In this document: piece by piece, positions 22,658-32,973 of the stretch | Layout of the letters: every line of letters starts with the position of its first letter | Position numbering within the stretch: the stretch's first letter is position 1 | From: Coptis chinensis | Taxonomy: Eukaryota; Streptophyta; Magnoliopsida; Ranunculales; Ranunculaceae | Direction of reading: 5' to 3' | Length of the DNA: 64,000 bases | Assembly (NCBI GenBank): GCA_015680905.1 | Contig: CM027379.1 | Coordinates: 29,840,501-29,904,500 of the forward strand | Notes under the pieces: model-generated | Told to the model about the DNA's origin: nothing | Database searches by the model: none | Seen by the model: only the letters and a program-made list of their open reading frames with translations | Made by a program: the position numbers and the translations under genes

Positions 22658-23198
22658 TGTGAGGGACTAATACCCACATCTTATGGATATTATACACGTG
22701 TCCAACACAAGCGAAGCCACCAACTGATCTGCACCAAGTACTCCTTCAAGTCATTTCAATGCACCAAGCGCATCCAAATCGCTTCTTAGCAACTCGAACT
22801 AAGAGCATGATCTCTCCAGAGAGATAGCCTAAATAGTTCGACTATTACAGCGACCTCCAGAAGGTCCACACTTGCTTATACAATAACAAATAGTAACGGA
22901 TGCCACATCTGTCACCATCAAGACCAGAGCTCTAGGTGCGCACTCCATTACTCCACCACAACTCGCCATCATGGCTCATTAAATGTCCTCAAGTCCTGTA
23001 CTTGACCTGATGCGGGAGAGGAGGAAGCCCAAGCATCTTGCCTATATAAAGAGAAGAGGAACTACGCCTAACTTGATTCAAGTTTTGGCAAAAGAACTTG
23101 ATACGTAGGCAGTTCACATCTAACAGGAACTGAGTCAAAATTAAATACAATCCACCTTGCACCTTCCCCTCTCCAATCAAGGCCTGTAAAGTTTCACA
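22658..23198 (+). mobile_element. 3' LTR of Tat element A, about 540 bp
   Basis: It starts TGTGAGGGACTAATACCC after the purine tract. It carries TATATAAAG at 23043 followed by an A/G-rich leader. The end is placed at a CA near 23196-23198 before unrelated AT-rich sequence. The partner LTR is not in the window, so the 3' boundary is approximate and no target duplication can be tested. Confidence 0.55.
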
Positions 23199-23794
23199 CC
23201 AAATCGAGCCTTTACATGATAACTAGTGTGTTGATGAATGACATTACATTGTAACATTTGGATTATAGTCAATGGGATTATATTATGAAATCTACAATCT
23301 TGTTTTCTTTATGCAGTAGTTTGAAGTTTGCGCAAAGTACATGTTTGGAAAAATAAATGACACATATGAACAAAGAAAACTCAGACTCCGTCCCAATGAC
23401 ATGGACAGAGTAAATCTCGATGTGTGTAGTCTAAATGTTGATGAAAAGATGTTTAGAAAACTATTTAAAATTAGAAACAAGGGTGTTGTAAGTCCATTTG
23501 CAATTTTTTGGAATCAAAATAAAAAAAATTATACTTTTGTAACTGAGTACTTTGATTCAACAATAATGAAAATTGTGGGTGATAGTTCAAAATTTTGGAG
23601 GCAAGAGAACCAAAGGATATGTGGGGTAAAAATAGTGTTTATTAAGTAAGTATACAAATAGTTTTGTTTTCGATACTGATCATTGACAATTTCATCATCT
23701 ATCTATTTGTAGGAACACTTGTGATGCATTAGTAGAACTTTATTCAAATGTTATATATCGCATGAAGGAGATTCATTTTCAAACATTGGTCTTG

Positions 23795-23802
23795 TTGGTG
23801 GA
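23795..23802. repeat. 8-bp target duplication, left side of hAT element
   Basis: TTGGTGGA at 23795-23802 is repeated exactly at 36521-36528. An 8-bp duplication is the hallmark of hAT integration. Confidence 0.9.
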
Positions 23803-26411
23803 CAGTGGCGGAGCCATGTATAGGCTAGGTAGGGCATAGGCCCCCCCTGAATTTGTGTAAAAAAAATACTAGTACTAAACAAAACTCCCACATACACAGT
23901 CCACAATTGAACCCAAAAATAAAAATAAAACTAATTGCTTAGCAGCTTAGGCCCGCCCACATGTTTCTATTTTTGATTATTGGGTGAAGGGTTTTTTTTA
24001 GGTTTGGGATTGTTGTTGTTGTTGTTGGATCAAATGGGTCGGTTGGTTAGTTCGGGTTTGGCGAAGAATGGTCTTTGGGAATTATTCTCATATGCTCCTG
24101 TGATTATCCTACTCTCATTATTTGTTTATATTAACTGCTAAGTCTACTAGTCGTCTTGGCTTCGCTTGGGCAGTTGGGCGCAACCCTTCTCTGCATCTCC
24201 TAACTCCTAAGTCCTATCTCTCCCGTACCATTGAAGGAATAACAACTATGGATAAATTCCTTATAAAGAAGTCAAATCCTAATCAATTACCGACGACATC
24301 GACGGTATTAGAAAACACTCCCCTCAATCAAGTCATTAAAGAGCAACCTGCCTTAAAGCGAAGTCGTGTAGAAGTTGATCATACAAATCTTCCTTCGGAT
24401 CTTGGGTTACGGCATCGAATAACAGATTATCCTCATAATAAGCAAGAATTTGTGCAACGAGCATATCCTTTTCAGCCTAAAGAGCACACATACCCAATTA
24501 CACATACGAACAATAAAAACTGCAAGTTCTGTGCTACTTGGTTTCGTGAAGGTGATTGGGTAGAGTACATCATACATGAGGATGCAGTTTTTTGCTTGCA
24601 TTGTTATCTATTCATACTAGACCATAGGGAGCAAGGAGGTGGTGATTCTTTTGTGATTAAGGGTTATAGAAATTGGAAAGATATACAAGCATTGTAGAAA
24701 CATGTTGGGGGACCTAATAGTGCTCACAATGTTGCATATAGGAAAGGGCAAGCTTTACTAAATCAGAAACAAGAAATTCGAACTTTTATTGATAGGCAAT
24801 CAAAGAAAGCTCGATGGGACTACCGAGTTCATTTGCAAGTAGTGATTGATTGTTGTCGATTTATTCTATGACAAGGATTAGCATTCAGAGGCCATGACAA
24901 GAAACCTACCTCAAGTAATCCTGGAATTTTTTTTGGCCTCTTAAACTACACAGCCAATCACAATGATGCCATTAAGACTGCTACACGATATTCTCCTAAG
25001 AATGTCACCTTGACTTCTCCTGATATTCAGAAAGATATTGTCAACTCCACTGCAGTGGAAACCTCAAATGCCATCCTTAAAAAGCTTGGAGATTCTTTTT
25101 TTGTTGTGTTAGTTGATGAATCTCGAGACATATCAATTAAAGAACAAATGGTTGTTGTTTTGCACTTTGTAGATACTCATGGATGCTTGGTTGAACATTT
25201 GTTAGGAATTGTTCATGTTCAAGAAACTAGTGTCATATCTCTTAAAGTGGCTCTTGAATCACTTTTTTGCAAGCATGGACTGTGTATATCAAGATTGTGT
25301 GGTCAAGGTTATGACGGAGCTAGTAATATGCGAGGTGAGTTCAACGGTCTCAAAGCCCTCATCTTGAAGGATAATGGATATGCTTTCTATGTTCATTATT
25401 TCTCCCATCAACTTCAATTAGCACTAGTTGTTGTTGCTAAAAATAACACCCACATTGTTTTGTTCTTTAACTTGGTTTCTAGTGCTGTGAATACTTGTGC
25501 AGCTTCTTGTAAATGTCGAGAAATTCTTACGGAAAGCCACAATAACAGAGTTCTTGAAGAAGTAGAATCTGGTGAACTTCCAAGTGGACAGGGTCTCAAT
25601 CAAGAGATTAGTTTGGAACGGCCTGGTGACACACACTGGGGTTCGCATTATGCTACACTTGTCCGCTTTCTTGTCATGTTTCCTTTAGTTATCGAAGTTC
25701 TTGAGGTTGTGGTAGAAGATGGTCTAAATTCAGAACAAAGAGGAGAAACATCCGCTTTGTTAGGCTCTTTGCAACATTTTGATTCATTTTCATCTTATAC
25801 TTAATGAAAAAGATACTGGGAATTACTCATGATTTATCAAAAGCATTGCAAAGAAGTGATCAAGATATTTTCAATGCAATGGCACTAGTTAAAGTATCCA
25901 AGGAAAGACTATAAAGGATGAGAGATGATAAATGGGATATGCTTATGGCTGATGTATCTTCTTTTTCTGCTAAAAATATTATCTCCATACCTAACATGGA
26001 AGAAAAGTTTATAGCAAGGGGACGATCACGACGTAATGCTGAAGATATGACAAATCTTCATTATTATCGTGTGGATTTATTCTACAAATGTATAGACTGG
26101 CAGCTTCGTGAGTTAAATAGTCGATTTGACAAAGTGAATACAGAATTGCTTCTTTGTGTTGCTTGCTTAAATCCATGTGATTTCTTCCTTGCTTTTGATA
26201 AGAAGAGTTTAATACGTCTTGCTAAATTTTATCCTAATGATTTTTCACCTATTGATCTCATGACCTTCCAAGATCAGCTAGATAATTATGTTGTCGATGT
26301 GTGCTCCAACCATCTATTTTCACAGTTGAAAGGGATTATTGAACTTGTTAAGAAGATGGTAGAGACGAATAAAAATATTGTCTATCCACTAGTGTTCTTG
26401 TTGATGACATT

Positions 26412-26767
26412 TGTAGCGACCCAATTCATGAGGGCCGAGGGTCTGTCGGGTAAGGGAGCCGGGAAGAGGACGGGGTGTGGGATGACGGACAGGCTACTTA
26501 AGACGGTGGGCATGGAAGCCAAATATGGAGGTCGAGAACCGAGGACCGATAGTGGAGAGCCGCGGCTCGGAAGGCTAGCTGACATGGAATTGAACCATCT
26601 AGACACGTGCCTAGCAGGAGGAAGGGCGAAACCCTAACGCCGTACGGGAACTCAACACATGGCACTCCGAGACCGTGTAAGATGAGTGGGCCGGATGGAG
26701 GGGCCCGGGGGAGGAGGAGGGGATTATAAATAGAATAGTAGAGGAGGAGAAGAGATAGATCACAACA
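26412..26767 (+). mobile_element. 5' LTR of Tat element B
   Basis: It begins TGTAGCGACCC and ends ATCACAACA. TATAAATAG at 26725 is a clear TATA box about 40 bases before the LTR end, so the R-U5 part is short. It drives gag-pol transcription. Confidence 0.92.
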
Positions 26768-26787
26768 TTTGGCGCCGTCTGTGGGGA
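26768..26787 (+). promoter_or_regulatory. Primer binding site of Tat element B
   Basis: TTTGGCGCCGTCTGTGGGGA directly follows the LTR. GGCGCCGTCTGTGGG after the LTR is a recurrent signature of plant Tat elements and would pair with a tRNA 3' end. Confidence 0.85.
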
Positions 26788-26822
26788 GAGAAAAGAAAGA
26801 GAGAGTAAGAAAAAATAGTGAG

Positions 26823-28154
26823 ATGGCAACAAAAAGAAGAGTGGGGCGACCAAAAAAGAAGACAGTCGCCGAGATGGACGTGGAGTCAACAAGGAGCGAA
26901 GGGGAGGAGCGGGATAGGGAAGAGACAATAATGTCTGGAGCGGAGGAAACAAGGTTGTTGCATGAGGAAATATCGAGGTTGAGGGAGGAAAATAAGGGGT
27001 TAAGAAGGGAGAGAGAAACAATAGAGGAGTCGGAAAGGGAGGTGTCTAGAGCAGGAAAAGAGGAGGAAGGGGGAACGGATGCGGAAGAACAAACGGGGGT
27101 GGGGCTCACTAAGGAACAAGTCAGGGAAATGATAGCCAGCGATCTGAAGGCTAGCTTGGGACAGACCAAGGGAGTAGGAGGTACGGCGAGTCAGGTGGTG
27201 GCGGGGTTGAATCGCAACCCACTGGCAGATTTGGTATGGAAGTCAGAAGTGCCGAAGAGGTTCAACCAGCCAAGGTTTGAGAGGTATGATGGAACGGGAG
27301 ACCCAGCGGACCACATTCATCATTTTCGGCAGCAGATGCCGTTGTGGCAGGAGCCACGGTATGACGGACTAAGATGTATGATGTTCCCGGCAAGCTTAAA
27401 AGGGGGAGCATCCGATTGGTATTACAGGTTACCCTCTAAGAGTATTGATAACTTTCAGGAGTTGGAGCAGGCGTTCATTGATCACTTCATACATCAAAAG
27501 AAGCGTGTGGTGGACATCGCGGCCTTGTTCAACGTAAGGCAGAGATCTGCGGAATCAGTGAGAGATTTCTTGTGTAGATTCAAGGCGGAAACTTTGAAAG
27601 TGGAAAATCTAGATGAAAGGACTGCGGGGATAGCTTTCGAGAGAGGGTTGCGCCCGGGAACCAGGGTACATGAATCGGTAGCAAAGAATGAGATAGCAAC
27701 ACTACAGGACTTGTATCCGAGGGTGGAAAAGTACATCAGGTATGAGGACACCATGCAGAAGGAGGTGAGAAGGCCAGGAAAGGCGGTGTTATCGTTGGAC
27801 AAAGCGGAGGGGCGTCGGCAATACGAACCCTCTGACAAAGGGGGCAGCGGGTATCGAAAGTACTCATCACGGCCCGAGAGGGGCCGCAAAGAGGCTAGGA
27901 GGGAGGGTCGAGACAAAAAGCCTTATCGCGAGGAAGAGCAAGTGCCACTGAATAAGTTGTTGAGTGAAATACTGTTGTTGATTCAGAATTTGCAGGGGTA
28001 TGAGGGTCCGCGAACCAAGCCAGTGGAGGTACAAGGCAGACCTTATTGTGCTTATCATCAAATACACAATCACGAGACGGACAGCTGCTATGCGTTAAGG
28101 TGGTTAATTCAGAGGATGATAGCAAAGGGATTATTGAAGGAGTTTGTAGCGTAA
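26823..28154 (+). CDS. Gag protein of Tat element B
   Basis: ATG at 26823 opens an intact frame of 443 residues. The N-terminus is basic (MATKRRVGRPKKK), including the AT-hook-like core GRPKK. A coiled coil follows at about 45-80 (LLHEEISRLREENKGLRRE). The central retrotransposon gag domain (about 130-330) includes RFERYDGTGDPADHI, GGASDWYYRLP and SVRDFLCRFKAE. The C-terminal part has a CxxxH...H...C cluster (YCAYHQIHNHETDSCYAL) instead of a standard zinc knuckle. Gag forms the virus-like particle and binds element RNA. This is the only undamaged sense-strand ORF of the element. Confidence 0.9.
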   Translation: MATKRRVGRPKKKTVAEMDVESTRSEGEERDREETIMSGAEETRLLHEEISRLREENKGLRRERETIEESEREVSRAGKEEEGGTDAEEQTGVGLTKEQVREMIASDLKASLGQTKGVGGTASQVVAGLNRNPLADLVWKSEVPKRFNQPRFERYDGTGDPADHIHHFRQQMPLWQEPRYDGLRCMMFPASLKGGASDWYYRLPSKSIDNFQELEQAFIDHFIHQKKRVVDIAALFNVRQRSAESVRDFLCRFKAETLKVENLDERTAGIAFERGLRPGTRVHESVAKNEIATLQDLYPRVEKYIRYEDTMQKEVRRPGKAVLSLDKAEGRRQYEPSDKGGSGYRKYSSRPERGRKEARREGRDKKPYREEEQVPLNKLLSEILLLIQNLQGYEGPRTKPVEVQGRPYCAYHQIHNHETDSCYALRWLIQRMIAKGLLKEFVA

Positions 28155-28208
28155 GGGGAAAAAGGGGAGCAGGCGCCTACCCAGGGGAGGATACTGGGAA
28201 CGATCAAC

Positions 28209-28862
28209 GTGATCTTCAGTGGAGAGATATTGAGCCACAATGCACACCGCGACAGGATAAGGCGAGCGGCAAGCATACAGCAAGTACATGAGACAGCAGG
28301 GCAGTTGCGGACGGATTACGGGGTCGCAAAAGGAATGAAGAGCATCACGTTCACCGACGCGGACCTCCGAGCCATCGACTCCCCGCATGAGGACGCGTTG
28401 GTGGTCACGGTGACTATGGGAAATTACATAGTAAAGAGGGTGTTGGTGGATTGCGGCAGTGCTGTGGATTTACTATTTCGAGGAGCAATGGAAGAAATGA
28501 ACATAGAAAGGAAGCAGCTGAGACCCTCACCAACAAATTTGTTTGGGTTCAACGGGAGCATGACGGAACCCCTGGGGGAGCTCTTGCTCCCAGTGACTGC
28601 GGGACCTGTTACGGTGTTTTCAAGGTTTAAGGTGGTGGATGCCGACTCGCAGTACAACGCCATCCTGGGGAGGAGATGGATTCACGAGATGAAAGCAGTT
28701 CCCTCCACGTACTACCAAGTGATTCGGTTCCCTACCCCTACCGGGGTATACGAGGTCTGCGGAGATCAGGTGTCGGCAAAGAATAGCCACCAGAGTACAG
28801 TGAAGAGATTGATCCGCGGGTCAAGGGAAGAGACCTCGCGATCCAGGAAGAGGCAGGCATAG
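28209..28862 (+). CDS. Aspartic protease region of Tat element B
   Basis: The active-site loop reads VLVDCGSAVDLLF (D-C-G in place of D-T/S-G) at about 28440. It is followed by LFGFNGSMTEPLGELLLP and YNAILGRRWIHEMKAVPS, the usual protease end and linker to RT. The frame starts just after gag and stops at TAG 28861-28863, interrupting what is normally a continuous pol. The protease would cut the gag-pol polyprotein. No reliable start codon is visible; translation may depend on readthrough or frameshifting from gag. Confidence 0.8.
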   Translation: MIFSGEILSHNAHRDRIRRAASIQQVHETAGQLRTDYGVAKGMKSITFTDADLRAIDSPHEDALVVTVTMGNYIVKRVLVDCGSAVDLLFRGAMEEMNIERKQLRPSPTNLFGFNGSMTEPLGELLLPVTAGPVTVFSRFKVVDADSQYNAILGRRWIHEMKAVPSTYYQVIRFPTPTGVYEVCGDQVSAKNSHQSTVKRLIRGSREETSRSRKRQA

Positions 28863-28863
28863 C

Positions 28864-29665
28864 AATTACAGTGCCCCGTCGGGGAGGGATCGGCGGAGTT
28901 AGTAGAAGGGCAGAAGACCTTGGATGAGATAGAGGTAGTAAACTTGGGGGAGAACGGTGAAGAGAAGTTCACATCAGTGGGGTCCAGTTTGTCTGAGGAG
29001 TGGAAGAGCAAATTAGTACGATTCTTATCTGCTAACCAAGATGTATTTGCCTGGATGATCGAGGAAGTCACCGGATTGGACCCGGAGTTCGCATGTCATA
29101 AGTTACATATGAGGGGGGACGCGAAACCCGAAGAAGGCGAAAGATCGCGAGGGATTAGACCGAGATACGCCGAAGGAATTCGCGAAGAGGTCGCGAGGTT
29201 GAAAGGGGCAGATATAATACGAGAGGTGTCCTTTACCGACTGGTTGTCAAATGTGGTAGCGGTACCTAAGAAGAATGGCAAGGTGCGGATGTGCGTCGAC
29301 TTCACGGACGTGAATTCAGAGTGTCCCAAAGATAGCTACCCCATGCCGAGAGTAGACGAAATGGTGGGATAGAACGGCAGGGTTTAAAGTGTTTTCTTTC
29401 ATGGACGCGTCAATGGGATATAACCAGGTGGCCATGTATGGGCCAGATCAGGAAAAGACAGCCTTCGTGGTGGAAGGTGGGACGTACTGTTACACAAGAA
29501 TGCCGTTTGGATTGAAGAACGCCGGGGCCACATTTCAGCGGCTAGGGGAGAAAATGTTCGAAAGCAAGATTCGAAAGGGGATTGAGATTTACATAGACGA
29601 CATGGTGGAGAAAGAGCATGTCGGAGGAAGAAGAGCATCTAGAGGGTTTGAAAGAGACATTTAGG
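28864..29665 (+). pseudogene. Reverse transcriptase of Tat element B
   Basis: In frame with the protease beyond its stop: SANQDVFAWMIEEVTGLDPE, IREVSFTDWLSNVVAVPKK and CVDFTDVNSECPKDSYP. A frame change occurs near 29370, after which FSFMDASMGYNQVAM, MPFGLKNAGATFQR and the catalytic box YIDDM (about 29595) follow. A further frame change at about 29640 leads to the thumb. RT copies element RNA into DNA. The catalytic aspartates are intact, but the frame is broken. Confidence 0.85.
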
Positions 29666-30336
29666 ATCTTTGCGGTTGTACAATTTAAAACTTAATCCGA
29701 GAAATGTACGCTCAAGGCCACTACGGGAAGTTCCCCGGATACATAGTTACTCACCGGGGAATAGAAGCCAACCCCGAGCAGATAAGGGCCCTAGTGGAGA
29801 TGCCGTCGCCTCAGGATGTCAAGGAGGTGCAGAGACTTGCCGGAAGAGTCGCGGCTTTGAATAGATTCATCTCGAAGTCGTCAGATAAGTGTAGGCCGTT
29901 GTATCGGTTGCTGAGGAATACGCGGGATTTTGAATGGACCACGGAATGCGAGAGGGCGTTCCAAGAGTTAAAGGGTTATTTAGGTAAGGCCCCTATGCTG
30001 TCGCGACCAGAACAGGGAGAGAAGTTGTACTTATATTTAGGGGTCACGGAGTACGCCATTAGCTCGGTACTAGTCAGAATTGTGGGTAAATTGGAAAAGC
30101 CGGTGTACTTCCAAAGTAAAACACTGCTGGAAGCCGAGACCAGATATAGCAGAATAGAGAAATATGCCTTGGCATTGGTGTTCTCAGCCCTGAAGTTGAA
30201 ACCGTATTTTGAGGCGCACTCTATAGTGGTGGTGACCAATTTGTCGCTGAAGCAAGCGTTGAAAGCTGAGAAGTCGGGAAGGATGCTGAAATGGGCAGTA
30301 ATGTTGAGTTCTTCACGAGATCTGATGCTCGATTAG
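29666..30336 (+). pseudogene. RT connection and first RNase H of Tat element B
   Basis: The thumb/connection reads PGYIVTHRGIEANPEQIRA and RLAGRVAALNRFIS. The RNase H fold follows with LYLYLGVTEYAISSVLV, KTLLEAETRYSRIEKYALAL and VVVTNLSLKQAL. In the last motif a usual aspartate (VLTD) is asparagine, consistent with a degenerating first RNase H. The frame ends at TAG 30334-30336. Confidence 0.8.
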
Positions 30337-30439
30337 AACAAAGAGAAAAGGCGCAGCGGTGGCGGTGGCGGTGGAATTCTTAGCAGAGTTTCCAGCGGAG
30401 GACCCCACCGGGGAAAACGATGGTCATGGAGCCGGAAAG

Positions 30440-31160
30440 GATCATGGAACAGGATTGGTTGGACCCCTGGGATCGAAGGAATGGGTGGAGAGTCTTCGCC
30501 GACGGGTCGGCTACGCATAACAATGCGATGGGATAAGGCGGTGTTAGTCACGCCCGGAAAACAAACGAATAGAATTAACCATGAAGCTTGGGTTCGCGGC
30601 ATCAAATAACGGCGAGAAATGACGAGGCGATGATAGCGGGCATGAGAATGGCAGAAGAGGTAGGGGTGAAAGAATTGACAGTGTATTCCGACTCAAATCT
30701 GGTGGTATGTCAGGCAAACGGAGGGTTTGTGGCGCGGTGCCCACGCATGGCAAAATATTTGGAAGTGCTGCAAAAGAGGGCTGCCGGGTTTGCGAAGGTT
30801 AAGTTCATACACTTAGGTCGCGGTGAAAACAGACATGCCGACGCCCTAGCATACGTGGCAGCCGCAATCCCTGAATCGGAAGAGAGGGTGATAAGAGTAA
30901 AGCGATTGGAGAAGCCTAGCACAGAGGGGGGGGAGGAAAGAGTGGCGGAAATATGTCAGGCCGAGGAGGAAGAAGGGGGATGGATCGTACCCATCAAGAG
31001 TTTTTTGTCGGGGGACGTGGTGGAAGATAAAGGGGAGAAGAGGAGACTGGAGCAGACGTCTCGGAGATACGTGCTCATAGAGGGGGAGCTATATCGAAGG
31101 AATTTCAGTGGGCCTTTGTTAAAGTGTCTCGGGCCGAGATTAGCCCTAGAGAAGTGTTAG
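30440..31160 (+). pseudogene. Second (archaeal/plant-type) RNase H of Tat element B
   Basis: After frame changes, WRVFADGSATHNAMG (about 30490) begins a second RNase H. ARNDEAMIAGMRMAEEVG, LTVYSDSNLVVCQANGG and GENRHADALAYVAA follow. The four acidic catalytic positions (in ADGS, NDEA, YSDS and RHADA) are all present. A second RNase H between the first one and integrase is a known acquisition of the Tat lineage and is thought to take over RNA removal. The stretch after it (VRVKRLEKPS, LYRRNFSGPLLKCLG) leads to integrase. Confidence 0.8.
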
Positions 31161-32213
31161 TGGAGTTGCATGAGGGAGACTGCGGGAGTCACTCAGCGGG
31201 CAGAACAACGGCACACAGACTGATATCACAAGGCTACTTTTGGCCGCACATGAAAAGGGACGCCGTGGACTATGCTAAACGATGCGAGAAGCGCCGTGGT
31301 TCGCCGATGATCTTTGCACCAGCGAACCGTTACCGCGGTGTGGTCAAGTCCGTGGCCTTTCGCAATGTGGGCAATGGACATAGTTGGCCCGCTGCCCATG
31401 GCTACGGGCAAAGGAGATTCATGTTGGCGCCCCGCATTATTTTACCAAATGGATTGAGGTAGTGGCCCCGCATGAACAGTCAAGGAAACTCACGGATCAA
31501 GTTCGTGTGGGGGAATATCATCCGTAGATTTGGGTTGCCATATATTATCATAGCGACAAATGGAACCCAGTTCACCGGGTCCAAGGTGAAGGCGTTCTTG
31601 CAAGCATACAAGGTGAAGCAGGGGTTCTCGGCCCCATACAATCCAGAAGGCAATGGGCAAGCAGAGTCTTCCAACAAGGCCTTTATGAACAATCTCAAAA
31701 GGAAGCTAGAGGATAAGAAAGGAGTGTGGGCAGATGAACTTAGTCATGTTCTATGGGCATACAGGACCACGCCTCGGACATCAACAAGGGAAACTCCCTT
31801 CGCTTTGGCTTACGGGGTAGAGGCCGTGATTCCCACGGAAATGGTAAATGTTTTACGCGAGGACAAGGGCGGTGGAGACGGGGCTGAACGAGGGCATACT
31901 GGCAGTGGATATGACCTTAGCAGAAGAAAGAAGAGACGAGGCGCGAATCAGACTAGAGGAGTACCACCGCAGCCTGCAGAGGCGTTATAACAAGAGAGTC
32001 AAGCCGAGACAGTTCAGGGTAGGGGATGCCGTACTGCGACGGGTGACGCAGAGTACCAAGAGAGAGAATGATGGAAAGCTCGGGCCGAACTGGGAGGGGC
32101 CCTATACAGTGGTCGGCGTGGGAGGAGCCGGTACTTACAAGCTAAGAACAGCGGAAGGAAAGGTGCTAGAAAAGCCATGGAATGTGAGAATGCTAAAAAA
32201 GTTTCATGTTTGA
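31124..32213 (+). pseudogene. Integrase of Tat element B, catalytic residue changed
   Basis: The zinc-binding N-terminus shows ELHEGDCGSHSAGRTTAHR and YFWPHMKRDAVDYAKRC, but the CxxC pair is disrupted (CEKRRG). The core continues in several frames: GNIIRRFGLPYIIIATNGTQ, where the second catalytic aspartate (normally DNGTQ) is threonine, then NGQAESSNKAF with the glutamate present. The C-terminal tail (RRYNKRVKPRQFRVGDAVL, LGPNWEGPYTVVGV, EKPWNVRMLKKFHV) ends at 32211-32213. Frameshifts and the lost aspartate predict no activity. Confidence 0.85.
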
Positions 32214-32973
32214 ATGTAATGAAAGTCCAGAATGATACACTGGAGCTATTTGTAAATATATAATACAATGGCACTTTTGAGGAGTAAATTTCACCATTTT
32301 ACATAAACTGCAACGGTCAGGCTAAACACAAGTGAGGGCAAGAGACGCCCGAGGACGAGAGGTCCACCTCAAGATAGAGCCGCGGGTCGGGGAGAGCCGT
32401 CCGCGGAAGAAAGGCATACGCTGCACCGGGGGCAAAGAGAGAAGCCCAACGGTAGGCGAAGCTACTCCAAAAAGAGGCTGCGGAGGGGATGAGCCTTCCG
32501 CGGTTGAATGGTTCGAATCGGGCCCACGGCAGGTCGAGCTGCCCCGATGGAACCTAGAGTCAACGAGTGACTCCAAAGGGAAAAGAGGAATTCCCAAGCG
32601 AGAGGCGGGGATCACACATGGGGGCAAGAAGAGAGAAGGCCCCAACGTAGATAAGGACGAAATGAGAAGAAATAGAGGCAAGAAATGACGAACAGCAGCA
32701 TGCCAGACAAAGCAACAATTAAAGCTAAGAGATTATACATGTAATCGGGAAGAGTGAAACAGTTTCTAATCACGCCAACATACGAATGAAAGGGAGAGAA
32801 CAAATAAGATTAGTGGCACACTTAGTTGGAAGAGTAAGTTACAAAATAGCTAATACAATAACAGACAGCCAATGTAGGGCTAGTCTAAATTCTGCACCAG
32901 ATCTTCGGCAAGGGGAGCTTGGTCAAGAGCACTCGAGTCGGGGACCAGGGAGGCGGCCTCGCAAAACGAGCCT
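32214..32973 (+). other. 3' non-coding region of Tat element B
   Basis: Purine-rich on the plus strand between the integrase stop and the antisense ORF. Long open frames on both strands here reflect composition. No protein is supported. Confidence 0.5.

Larger units (their letters stand above)
15312..23198 (+). mobile_element. Tat-lineage Ty3/gypsy element A, 5'-truncated remnant
   Basis: In order: the end of the protease, RT, RNase H, a second RNase H and integrase (15312-19044), a tandem repeat (19241-19560), an antisense ORF (20030-22246), a purine tract and an LTR (22658 to about 23198). Two RNase H domains plus an antisense ORF downstream of pol are known features of the plant Tat lineage. 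The 5' part ends where the Athila LTR begins, so Athila inserted into this element. The coding regions are heavily mutated, making it older than the Tat element at 26412-36058. Confidence 0.8.

Noticed and set aside
26498-27169. Long minus-strand frames over gag
   Set aside because: They are antisense shadows of the intact gag frame and LTR, in GC-rich DNA with few stops.
32332-32688. 118-residue plus-strand frame and its minus-strand partner
   Set aside because: Purine-rich non-coding part of Tat element B; both strands are open because of composition.
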